Below, piece after piece: positions 1-7,700 of a DNA stretch of 9,857 nt. Location: assembly GCA_023261405.1 (NCBI GenBank), contig JAHFOZ010000175.1:1-9857 (forward strand), given 5' to 3'. Made by a program: the position numbers and the translations under genes. Source of the stretch: Planctomycetota bacterium (lineage in GTDB: Bacteria; Planctomycetota; MHYJ01; JACPRB01). Below the pieces are notes generated by a model, which saw only the letters and a list, made by a program, of their open reading frames with translations, had not been told where the DNA came from and did no database searches. Position 1 is the stretch's first letter, and the number at the start of each line of letters is the position of its first letter.

Positions 1-568
1 GAATCGCGGGATAGACGCGAGCGGCACCATCGAGGGCATGGACCGCTTCGAGCAGCAGGCGTTCGACACCGTACTGGGGAAGACGGCGAAGGCGTTCGAT
101 GTGAAGAACGAGGATCCCCGGACGGTCGAGAGGTACGGCAAGGGACTCGGGCAGCAGCTGCTGATGGCGCGGCGCCTCTGCGAGGCGGGGTGCGGATTCG
201 TCACCGTCTCCTACGGCGGCTGGGACATGCACGGCGGCATCCAGAAGGCGCTGGAGTCGAGGTCCCCCGAGCTCGACCACGCCGTCTCGGCGTTCATCGA
301 CGACACCTGCCGCCTGGGGCTGGACAAGAAAATCCTTCTCGTCATCACGGGCGAGTTCGGCCGCACGCCCAAGATCAACCAGGGCGGGGGCCGCGACCAC
401 TGGTCGTCGCTGAGCACGCTGGCGCTGGCGGGCGGAGGTCTCCGGATGGGGCAGGTCGTGGGCGAGTCCGCCCCCAAGTGCTGGGCATACCGCTGGACGT
501 GCAATTCACGGACTTCGCCGGCCGGCCCAAATACATGGTGGAGTCCGGCCGCCCGATCCGGGAGCTGA
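1..568 (+). CDS. DUF1501 family protein, 3' end only, frameshifted
   Basis: This is the C-terminal part of a DUF1501 protein; its start lies left of the window and the reading frame is open from position 2. DUF1501 proteins share the alkaline phosphatase/sulfatase fold, are very abundant in planctomycetes, and often sit beside cytochrome-like DUF1549/DUF1553 genes; their substrate is generally unknown. Visible family motifs are YGGWDMHG (from 212), TGEFGRTPKIN (from about 347) and GRDHW (389-403), followed by LALAGGGLRMGQVVGES. These histidines and aspartates are those expected to bind metal in this fold. After GESAPK (ending about 478) the similarity stops. The frame then encodes an unrelated tail and terminates at 566-568. 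The genuine family ending is found in the next frame up to 573, so the gene is probably a pseudogene or carries a sequence error. The family assignment is secure; whether the product functions is doubtful. Confidence 0.85.
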   Translation, partial: NRGIDASGTIEGMDRFEQQAFDTVLGKTAKAFDVKNEDPRTVERYGKGLGQQLLMARRLCEAGCGFVTVSYGGWDMHGGIQKALESRSPELDHAVSAFIDDTCRLGLDKKILLVITGEFGRTPKINQGGGRDHWSSLSTLALAGGGLRMGQVVGESAPKCWAYRWTCNSRTSPAGPNTWWSPAARSGS

Positions 569-573
569 TTTAA
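478..573 (+). other. Displaced C-terminal frame of the DUF1501 gene
   Basis: In frame 1, positions 478-573 encode VLGIPLDVQFTDFAGRP followed by KYMVESGRPIRELI and a TAA stop at 571-573. This is the normal closing segment of DUF1501 proteins, with a helix ending in VLGI, an AGRP turn and a GxPIxEL ending. From family knowledge, about 20 residues including a PQDLMAT-like stretch should separate GES(x)AK from VLGI. Here they directly abut in different frames, which suggests a deletion of about 60 nt that is not a multiple of three. The exact size is an estimate, because the deleted sequence cannot be seen. Confidence 0.75.
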
Positions 574-1154
574 CCCGGGTCTACCGGGAGGCGGCCTCCA
601 CAGGGGAGGAGGCATCCCGCGGGTTCGTGCCTCAGGATGAGGCTGTCTGAAACGTTCCCCTCGCCATAGAAGCGCCGGGCGAGGCGGCGGTGAACGGCGA
701 TCGCCTCCCTGCGGCCGTTTTCCATCCGAGGGCACGCGAGGGAGGTACGGACTTCATCGCGCGCGTCGTCGATGGGGCCCTGCCCGAGGGAGAATCCCGC
801 CGCGATCAGCCAGGCCGCGGCGTTGTCCCGATCGCGCTCTTTGAGCAGGCGCAGGGTGGCTCCGTCGCAGGCCTTGGCGAGCGCGGTCATCAGGTAGAGA
901 GAGCGCGACTCGATCGCCAGGGCGTGCCGCAGGGCGTTTGTATCCAGGGCGACCTCCCGGATTCCGTCGGCCTCCTGGCCGATGTGGGTGGCGAGTGCGA
1001 ACCAGCCTTCCGAGGCCTCCGGGTTCAGCCGGACATACTCTTGAAGGCGCTCGCGATAGTCCTGGTCCATGCGGGCGAAGGTCCACGCATTCCAGGCCCC
1101 GAGGGAGAGTACGGGCGAGAGCAGGAGGCCGCGCCGATCAACGACCGCCACCAC
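570..1154 (-). CDS. Hypothetical protein, TPR-like helical, possible N-terminal membrane anchor
   Basis: The ORF has 194 codons read from a GTG at 1154. I do not recognise a named family. The body (roughly residues 30-165) is rich in Ala, Leu, Glu and Arg and forms helix-pair-like segments such as ASEGWFALATHIGQEA, NALRHALAIESRSLYLMTAL and NAAAWLIAAGFSLGQG. These resemble tetratricopeptide repeats, but no clean 34-residue periodicity was established. A moderately hydrophobic stretch, GLLLSPVLSLGAWNAWTFA (about residues 9-27), could be a signal or anchor. Third codon positions are strongly G/C throughout, unlike the competing antisense frames, which supports it being coding. The start is uncertain: the frame stays open upstream, and the only good AGGAG-ATG combination (1220-1237) is in another frame, separated by a homopolymer. 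Its TAA stop (570-572) overlaps the convergent DUF1501 TAA at 571-573. Confidence 0.6.
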   Translation of the reverse strand: MVAVVDRRGLLLSPVLSLGAWNAWTFARMDQDYRERLQEYVRLNPEASEGWFALATHIGQEADGIREVALDTNALRHALAIESRSLYLMTALAKACDGATLRLLKERDRDNAAAWLIAAGFSLGQGPIDDARDEVRTSLACPRMENGRREAIAVHRRLARRFYGEGNVSDSLILRHEPAGCLLPCGGRLPVDPG

Positions 1155-1272
1155 CGCCTTCGGCGCGGCCGGGGCGAGGCGAGTGGGGCCGAGCAGGCGC
1201 CGGGGGGGTGATGTCGCCTCATGCCCATTCGACTCCTGGGAGGGGAAGGCGTCCTGCTCCTCCTGCTCTTCC

Positions 1273-1300
1273 TTGCTTCCTCGGCCTTCGGGAATATCAT
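1273..1300 (+). promoter_or_regulatory. Putative sigma70-type promoter of the kinase gene
   Basis: TTGCTT (1273-1278) and TATCAT (1295-1300, five of six matches to TATAAT) are separated by 16 bases. The sequence lies in the divergent gap between the minus-strand helical gene and the kinase. Transcription would begin near 1307, giving a leader of about 30 nt. The -10 box is good, but the -35 box matches only at TTG. Promoter rules in planctomycetes are less well defined than in Escherichia coli, so this is a candidate only. Confidence 0.4.
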
Positions 1301-1308
1301 TAGGGGGC

Positions 1309-1328
1309 GGCTTCCCTCGCGGGAAGCC
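1309..1328 (+). promoter_or_regulatory. Perfect hairpin in the kinase leader, overlapping a possible ribosome binding site
   Basis: GGCTTCCC (1309-1316) and GGGAAGCC (1321-1328) are perfectly complementary over 8 bp with a TCGC loop. The hairpin ends 7 nt before the ATG at 1336. The only purine-rich Shine-Dalgarno candidate near that start, GGGAAG (1321-1326), forms the 3' arm. Folding would therefore mask it and may limit translation; alternatively the stem protects the 5' end of the mRNA. Regulation is inferred from position only. Confidence 0.4.
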
Positions 1329-1335
1329 CTCACTT

Positions 1336-4300
1336 ATGGAAGAAGACGCCCTCGACCTGGCGGTGGCCCGCTACGCGCGGCAGACCGGCTTGATCACCGC
1401 CGAGCAGCTCTCGCGGGCGCTCCAGGCGAAGTCGGACGAGGCCGCCCGGGGCGCCCCCTCCTCGCTCGCGGATGTGCTCCTCAAGCTCGGCTTCATCACC
1501 TCGGCACAGCGGGAGATGGTGGAGGAGAAGGCGAAGGGCAGGCAGGACGCGGTCCGCCAGCTCCTTCACTTCAAACTCCTCCGGAAGCTGGGGGAGGGCG
1601 GGATGGGCGCGGTCTACCTCGCCGAGGACACGAAGTTGGGGAAGACCTGCGCGCTCAAAGTCCTCTCCCGGCACCTCTCGAATTCGCCGGATTTCGTCAA
1701 GCGCTTCCGCCGGGAGGCCGAGGCGTCGGCGCGTCTCGACCATCCGAACCTCGTCCGGGCCTACGAGCGCGGGGAAGACCTGGGGTTCCATTTCTACGCC
1801 ATGGAGTACTGCGAGGGCGCCGCCCTCGACCAGGTCCTCGTCGCCGAGCGCATGCTCCCCGTCGAGCGCGCGATCGCCATCACCCTCGACGCGGCGCGGG
1901 GCCTCCAGTACGCCCACGCCCAGGGCATCATCCACCGCGACATCAAACCCGGGAACATCTTCCTCGTGAAGGACGGCCCGGCCAAGGTCCTGGACCTCGG
2001 ACTCTCGAAGACCCTGGAAGGGGGGGCGTCAAGCTTCCAGACGGTGACGGGCACGGTCCTGGGTACGCCGCACTACATCTCCCCCGAGCAGGCGGAGGGC
2101 GACAAGGGAGTCGATGGCCGCTCGGACCTCTACTCGCTCGGCGCCACCCTCTACCACATGCTCACGGGGGACGCCCCCTTCCCCGGGTCCTCCAACATCG
2201 AGATCATGTACAAGCACGTCCACGAGCAGCTCCCCGACCCGCGCGACCTGCGCGAAGACATCCCCGAGGGCCTCGTCCTGGTCCTCAATCGCATGATGGC
2301 CAAGGCGGCGAAGGACCGGCATCCCGATGGCGCCGCGCTCATCGCGGACCTCGAGGAGGTGCGCGGCGGACGGGCTCCGAAATCGGACCTGCTTCCGCCC
2401 GAAAGGACGAGCATCGCGGCCCGGGGGCGCCTGGGCCGCGGGGCGCCCAGGAGGCCGGCCACGATCCGGCGCATGAGCTCGACCCGGCGGGCCAGGGCCG
2501 CCTCGTCGATGTCCTGGATCGCGGCCGGCGCCGCGGCCCTCCTGGTGGGCCTGCTCGCATTTGTCGCTTCCCAGAAGTCCTCGACCCCGGCCCCCATCCA
2601 TGAGCCTCCGAGAGCCGTGGCCGCGACACCGGTCGAGACGCCGCCGCCCGTGCGTCCTCCCGATCCCCCGGCCCGTCCCCCTCCGCCGGTTCGACCCCCC
2701 GATGCAGCCGTGCCTGTCGTCCCTCCCAAGGAAGACCCCGTGAAGCCCCCGCCGCCTCCCCCCGCCGCGTTCGCCCCGCGCACGGTGGAACTCCTTCCCT
2801 TGGTCGTCGTGGGCCTCGACTCGGCGCATGGACGCTGGGATCGGCGGGGCGGCGCGGTCGTCTCGGATACCGCGGACGACGCGCTCCTCCAGCTTCCGTA
2901 CCGTCCGCCGGAGGAGTACGACTTCATCCTGGAGTTCAGCCGCCAGAACGCGCGTTGCGGGACGGGCCCGCTGGCCGTTCACGGCGGGGGCCCCTTTGGC
3001 TGGGTGATGGGCGCCTACGAGAATCGCGGCGCGGGGTTCGCCGACATCGGAGGCCAGGGGGTGGAGAAGAAGGATGCCGGCGTGCCGCCCTACAGGCTGG
3101 AGGACGGGAGACGATACGTCTCGGAACTCCGCGTGCGCCGGCGATCCGTCATTGCGCTCATCGACGGGAAGGAGGTCGACCGCTGGACCCCTGATCGGGG
3201 GGCCCTGACCGTGAACTCCAAGCTCGTCCTGCCCGACCGGACGGCGCTCGGCGTGGTCAGCTGCGAGACGGTCACGACCTTGACCCGGATCTCCGTGGTC
3301 GAAGTCTCCGGCCCGGGGACTCCGCTGCGCGCGGCGCCCCGCCCGGTGGACGACCCCTGGCTGAAGTCCGTGGCGGCCCTGGCTCCGGAGGCGCAGGTCA
3401 AGGCCGTCATCCAGAAGCTCCGCGAGCACAATCCCGAGTACGACGGGAAACACGCCGCCGGGATCGAAGGAGGACAAGTGGTCTCCTTCGAGTTCAAGAC
3501 GATAAAGGTCTGGGATGTCTCCCCCGTCCGCGCCCTCGCCTCCCTGAAGAAGCTGGGTTGCGACGGGATGTGGGACGACGTCCGGAAGGAACTCTCGAAC
3601 GGGCTTCTCGAGAGCCTGGAAGGCCTGCGGGGGTTGAAGCTGGAGTCACTGAACTGCGGGCTGAACCCGATCCGCGACCTCTCACCCCTTTCGGAGATGC
3701 CGCTCTACAACCTGGACTTCCGCGGGACGCAGGTCGCCGACCTCCGCCCGATCTCCCGCCTGCCCCTCAGGGCCATCGACATGGGGGCGACCCCGGTGAC
3801 GGACTTCAGCCCCCTGCGGGCCCTGAAGTTGACGCACCTCTCGGCCTGGGAGACGGCTCTCGAGGACCTCTCCGTGCTTACCGGCATGCCCCTCGAGGCG
3901 CTGAACGTCTCGAAGAGCCGGGTGAAGAGCCTGGCCCTGCTTCGGGGCAAGTCGCTGTGTTACCTGGACTTCGAGGGATGCAGCATCGGCGACCTCTCCC
4001 CGCTGAAGGACAGCACGACGATCCGGCTGCTGGTGGGACCCTTCCGCCCGGTCCGGGATGCCGCACTCCTCCGATCGATGAAACTGCTGGAGAAGGTGAA
4101 TGACGTCCCGGTGAAGGAGTTCCTCCTGCGCAAGGATCCGCCCCCGGACGCGCGGCCGTGGAGGAAGCTCTTCGACGGGAATTCCCTGGACTTCCTCTCC
4201 CGGAAGGGGGAAGGGGCCTGGATGGTCGAGGGGGGCGCCCTGGTCAGGAAGGCCGAGGGCCGCGCCGCCGCCCAGACCGACGAGGAGTTCGAGGATGGCG

Positions 4301-4593
4301 AGTTCCGCGTCCGCTTCGAGCAGAAGGGGTCCGAGTACGTCTCCTTCACGCTCCGCCAGTCGGAGGCGGGGAGCCTGAGCGTCAACCTCCCGAAGGGACC
4401 CCTGAGTTCCCTCCAGGGGAAGATCGTGGAACTCGGGGTCACCTGCAGGGGCGGGCAAATCACGGCCAGGATCGACGGTCGGGATGCGGCGGTCGAGAAG
4501 AATGGGACTCCGGCGCGCCGCGGGCACGTGCAGTTCAACGCGGTGGGGGGGACATTCCGGGTCCTCTCGCTGGAGTTCCGTCCCTTGCCCTGA
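1336..4593 (+). CDS. Membrane-anchored Ser/Thr protein kinase with lectin-like and leucine-rich-repeat sensor region
   Basis: This 1085-residue protein is a Hanks-type (eukaryotic-like) kinase that would phosphorylate cytoplasmic Ser/Thr targets in response to an extracytoplasmic cue. Residues about 8-65 carry GLITAEQLSRAL and LGFITSAQREMV, a helical module common before planctomycete kinases. The kinase domain spans about 79-350: glycine loop GEGGMG (86-91), ATP-binding Lys108 in CALKVL, HRDIKPGN with catalytic Asp202 and Asn207, metal-binding DLG (220-222) and activation-segment end GTPHYISPEQ (243-252). All key residues are present. A single membrane span lies at about 394-411, followed by a Pro-rich linker (about 416-481). 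The outer part has a planctomycete sugar-binding/LamG-like domain (about 483-660), six leucine-rich repeats (769-894) and a DUF1080-like (3-keto-disaccharide hydrolase/concanavalin-fold) domain starting WRKLFDG (942 to end). ATG 1336 was chosen because it directly precedes the N-terminal module; the open frame further upstream is low-complexity. Confidence 0.93.
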   Translation: MEEDALDLAVARYARQTGLITAEQLSRALQAKSDEAARGAPSSLADVLLKLGFITSAQREMVEEKAKGRQDAVRQLLHFKLLRKLGEGGMGAVYLAEDTKLGKTCALKVLSRHLSNSPDFVKRFRREAEASARLDHPNLVRAYERGEDLGFHFYAMEYCEGAALDQVLVAERMLPVERAIAITLDAARGLQYAHAQGIIHRDIKPGNIFLVKDGPAKVLDLGLSKTLEGGASSFQTVTGTVLGTPHYISPEQAEGDKGVDGRSDLYSLGATLYHMLTGDAPFPGSSNIEIMYKHVHEQLPDPRDLREDIPEGLVLVLNRMMAKAAKDRHPDGAALIADLEEVRGGRAPKSDLLPPERTSIAARGRLGRGAPRRPATIRRMSSTRRARAASSMSWIAAGAAALLVGLLAFVASQKSSTPAPIHEPPRAVAATPVETPPPVRPPDPPARPPPPVRPPDAAVPVVPPKEDPVKPPPPPPAAFAPRTVELLPLVVVGLDSAHGRWDRRGGAVVSDTADDALLQLPYRPPEEYDFILEFSRQNARCGTGPLAVHGGGPFGWVMGAYENRGAGFADIGGQGVEKKDAGVPPYRLEDGRRYVSELRVRRRSVIALIDGKEVDRWTPDRGALTVNSKLVLPDRTALGVVSCETVTTLTRISVVEVSGPGTPLRAAPRPVDDPWLKSVAALAPEAQVKAVIQKLREHNPEYDGKHAAGIEGGQVVSFEFKTIKVWDVSPVRALASLKKLGCDGMWDDVRKELSNGLLESLEGLRGLKLESLNCGLNPIRDLSPLSEMPLYNLDFRGTQVADLRPISRLPLRAIDMGATPVTDFSPLRALKLTHLSAWETALEDLSVLTGMPLEALNVSKSRVKSLALLRGKSLCYLDFEGCSIGDLSPLKDSTTIRLLVGPFRPVRDAALLRSMKLLEKVNDVPVKEFLLRKDPPPDARPWRKLFDGNSLDFLSRKGEGAWMVEGGALVRKAEGRAAAQTDEEFEDGEFRVRFEQKGSEYVSFTLRQSEAGSLSVNLPKGPLSSLQGKIVELGVTCRGGQITARIDGRDAAVEKNGTPARRGHVQFNAVGGTFRVLSLEFRPLP
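3640..4017 (+). repeat. Six tandem 21-residue leucine-rich repeats inside the kinase sensor
   Basis: Six consecutive units of exactly 63 nt (kinase residues 769-894) begin LESLNCG, LYNLDFR, LRAIDMG, LTHLSAW, LEALNVS and LCYLDFE. Each follows the pattern LxxL, then a variable turn, then DLSPL or a variant such as DLRPI or DFSPL, and a short loop. This is the short bacterial LRR type also seen in internalin-like proteins. Such repeats normally form a curved ligand-binding surface. The ligand is unknown. An irregular, partly degenerate repeat (ALASLKKLGCDG, from about 3535) precedes them. Confidence 0.85.
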
Positions 4594-4734
4594 TGTACCG
4601 GGACGGCCCGGGCTCGAGCGGTCGCGCGAATGCCGGTCCTCGCGATCGTGAGGGATCCCGTTCCCAGGCTCCGATGGACGGGGGCGCTCGCGGCGGGCGT
4701 TCCCGCGTATCAGCTCCGGCCGCGAAGCTGGGCG

Positions 4735-4764
4735 TTGAACCGGCCCCATGATCCGCAGTAGGAT
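4735..4764 (+). promoter_or_regulatory. Weak promoter-like pair upstream of the AsmA-like gene
   Basis: TTGAAC (4735-4740) and TAGGAT (4759-4764) are 18 bases apart; each matches the sigma70 consensus at four of six bases. They lie in the 182-base gap after the kinase stop. If used, transcription would start within a few bases of the AsmA-like start codon, giving a nearly leaderless mRNA. Co-transcription from the kinase promoter is equally possible. The rest of the gap holds only a 5-bp CCGGG/CCCGG stem (4598-4611) without a T-run. Confidence 0.25.
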
Positions 4765-4768
4765 AGGA
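4765..4768 (+). promoter_or_regulatory. Shine-Dalgarno-like AGGA that fixes the AsmA-like start
   Basis: AGGA sits 7 nt before the ATG at 4776, a normal spacing. It supports that ATG as the start, in agreement with the Lys/Arg-rich N-terminus and membrane span that follow. Confidence 0.5.
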
Positions 4769-4775
4769 CCCCACG

Positions 4776-7700
4776 ATGAAGACTCCCTCCCCCGCGCCGA
4801 CTCCGCAGCCCGCGCCCGCGAAGCCCCGCCGGCGATGGAAGAAGATCCTCGCCATCGCGGGGATCGCGCTGCTCGGGTTGGTCCTCCTGGTGATCCTCGT
4901 CGGGCCGACGGTCATCGGCGCCGTGGCCAGGGCCAAAGTCCCCGAGATCCTGGGGGAGCTGCTCCAGTCCGACGTCAGCGTGGGCGACGTCTCCTTCAGC
5001 TGGACGGGGCACCTCGGGATCGAGGACTTCAAGATCAAGCCCCGAGGCGCGGGATATACGTCGTCACTCGTCGAAGTGAAAAAAGTCGACGTCAAGGTGG
5101 CCGTGGGCTCCGCCCTCGGCGGGCACTACGTGGCGGAGATCGAGGTCACGGCGCCGAAGGTCGTCGTCGAGAAGGGTGCCGACGGGAAGTTCAACTACGA
5201 CTTCCCCCCGGCGCCGAAGAAGGACGTGCCCGCCCCCAAGCCCGGCGAGCAGCCCTCCTCAGCCCCTGCCGGCGCACCGGAGGGCAAGCCCTTCATTCAG
5301 GCCGTGATCAAGGTCCGTGACGGCGCCGTGACGATCAAGGGCGACGGCCGCGAGACCGTCTACACGAACCTGATCGTCGACGCGAAGCTGGACACCCTGG
5401 CCAAGCCCGTGACCTACGCGCTCTCGCTCGACGGCCCCGCGCAGGACAAGATCTCGGTCTCGGGCGGCTACGACATCGACCGGCGGGCCGGCCCCGCCAC
5501 GGTCAAGCTTGAGCGGGTCTCCCTGAAGAACCTCGCCGCCGCTGCGCGTGCGTACAGCCCGGTCCGGGATCTCGAGGGCGTGGTGAACGGCGTCCTGGAG
5601 TACGAGCTCCAGGGCGTCCCGCAGTTCACGGGGAAAGGATCGATCGAGATCGCCGACGCGCGGGTGGACCTCGCGGGCGCGAAGCAGCCGATCCTCCTCG
5701 AACGCTTCAGCTTCACCCACCGCGGCGGGCTGGATGAGAAGGGCGGCGGCCGCCACGTGATCGAACTCTCGGCCGGCAAGGCCCTGAACCTCGCCCTGAC
5801 CGCCGATGTGACCGACGTTTTCGGCGCGCGCGGGGTGAAGACCGATCTCAAGCTCGATTCGGACCTCGCGGCGCTCGAGGGACTCCTCGCGGGGGCGGGA
5901 CTCCTGCCCGAGCCGCTCAGGCTCGAGGGGACGATCGCGCTCACGGGCAGCACCGGGACGGAGGGTCCCTGCGACGCCGATCTCAAGGCCGGAAAGGTCC
6001 AGGTCGTTGGCGGCTGGGATCTCGCGCTCAAGGGGACGGGCTTGGTGCTTGTCCGCGAAGGGAAGCCCGCGAAGCTCGACGGATTCTCCCTTTCCCTGAA
6101 GGGGGCGCTCGACGCCAAGGGCTCGGGACGCCAGGCCCTGGACCTCAAGCTCGGCAAGGCGCTCGTCGTGGCGCTGGCGGCCGACGTGGTCGACGCCTTC
6201 GGCGCCCGCGCGGTGAAGACGGAGCTCCGGGTCGAGACGAGCCTGCCCGAGGTGGAAGCGGTCCTCGCGAAGGCGGGGCTGCTCGCGCAACCGCTCAAGC
6301 TCGAGGGCGCCGTGACGCTCTCCGGCACCGTGGAGTCGCAGGGGCCCACGGATGCCGACCTCAAGGCGGGCAAGGTGCGGCCGCCGGTCCGCTGGGACCT
6401 TAAGACGCAGGGCACGGGAGTGGGGCTCACGCTCGACGGCAAGCCCATGAGGATCGATACGGTCGGTCACACGAACAAGGGGGCTATCGACGCGGAGGGG
6501 AAGGGCGGGGGCACGATCGAGATCGCCTCGGGGAAGGCCGTGGGGGCGACGATCGTGACGGAGCTTGCGGACCTCTATGGCGTGCCTGAGGTGAAGGCGC
6601 GGATCGATGTCTCGAGCGACCTGGGCGAGCTTGCGAAGACGCTCGAGAAGCTCATCGGCCTGAAGCCGGACATGGAGCTTCGCGGGGGCATGACGCTCAA
6701 GGGAGAGGTGGCGGCGAAGGGGGCCGAGTCGGCCCGCGCGGATCTCACATCGACCGGCACGAACCTCGTGGCGGTCGAACGGAAGACCGGCAGGATTCAT
6801 GAACTGGAGAAGTCGGTGACGAAGCGCCTCGTGGGGAGCTGGGACGGCAGGACCCGGACGGCGATCCTCGAGACGCTGAAGCTGGAATCCTCCTTCGCCT
6901 CGATCGACGCGAAGGGCGGCGTGGGGTTGAAGGAGGCGCCGGCCTTCGAGATCCGGGAGAGCTCCCTCCGTCTCGAGGCGGACCTCGCCAAGCTGGGGGC
7001 CAAATTGGGGATCTTCATGGAGAAGCCCCCCGCCCTCGGCGGGAAGGCCGTGATCGTCGCGAAGGCCTCGGGGGAGCAGATCGACGTGGACGGCACGCTC
7101 TCGGCGCTCCGGTTCGACACGTACGGTCCGATCGACGCCGTGCTCAAGCACGCCGGGACGCTCGATTCCAAGGGGAACGGGACGCACACGATCAGCTTCG
7201 ATGCGGGGAAGGCGCTCGTGCTCGCGGTGAAGGCGGATTTCAAGGACGCCTTCGATCCCAGGCGCAGCGTGAAGGCCGAACTCAAGGGGGACTCCGACCT
7301 CGGGGCGCTCGGGGCGATGCTGCCGGGGCTCGTGCAGCTCAAGCCCGGGACGGACCTGCTGGGCACGGCGGCGGTGACCGGCCGCGTGGAGATGGCGGGG
7401 GCGGATCGCGCGTCGTTCGACGTGAGCGCCGGCTTCACGGACCTCGTGGCGTTCGACCGGGCGGCGAAGAAGCGCGAGGAAGTGGAGAAGTCGGCGCGCG
7501 TCACGGTCAAGGGCGCGTGGGACGGCGCGAAGAAGGCGGTGGACCTCGAGGCGTTCACGCTGGAGTCGTCGCTCGCGGCGGCGGACGCGAAGGGCGGATT
7601 CGCGCTGGGCGAGCCGTTCACGGTGAAGGAGTCGAGCTTCTCGATGAAGGCGCCGGACCTGGCGAAGATCGGCGCGAAGCTGGGGCTCTTCATGACCGAC

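Noticed and set aside
690..1211. A + strand 173-codon ORF opposite the helical gene
   Set aside because: Its composition is that of an antisense shadow, and the minus-strand frame has the better third-position GC pattern and a more protein-like sequence.
1221..1310. A signal-peptide-like start (MPIRLLGGEGVLLLLLFLASSAFG) in the + frame that overlaps the kinase upstream region, quoted only to identify it as MPIRLL...LASSAFG
   Set aside because: The hydrophobic run comes from a CTC/CTG-rich stretch. The frame soon becomes an Arg/Pro/Gly-rich shadow of the kinase gene, with no sensible protein.
2581..2778. Proline-rich segment of the kinase as a separate repeat element
   Set aside because: It is a low-complexity linker after the membrane span, in frame and common in planctomycete kinases.
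4598..4611. CCGGG/CCCGG hairpin just after the kinase stop as an intrinsic terminator
   Set aside because: The stem is only 5 bp with no following T-run, and such stems are frequent in sequence this GC-rich.
4593..4751. A 52-codon ORF starting at an ATG that overlaps the kinase stop (TGATG), suggesting translational coupling
   Set aside because: The product is low-complexity, rich in Gly, Arg, Ser and Pro, with no recognisable motif; such frames are expected in GC-rich spacer DNA.
5259..7187. A 642-codon minus-strand ORF opposite the AsmA-like gene, and others such as 2029-3477 and 8076-9773
   Set aside because: They are Arg/His/Pro/Leu-rich mirror frames of real genes, typical of high-GC coding DNA, without family motifs.
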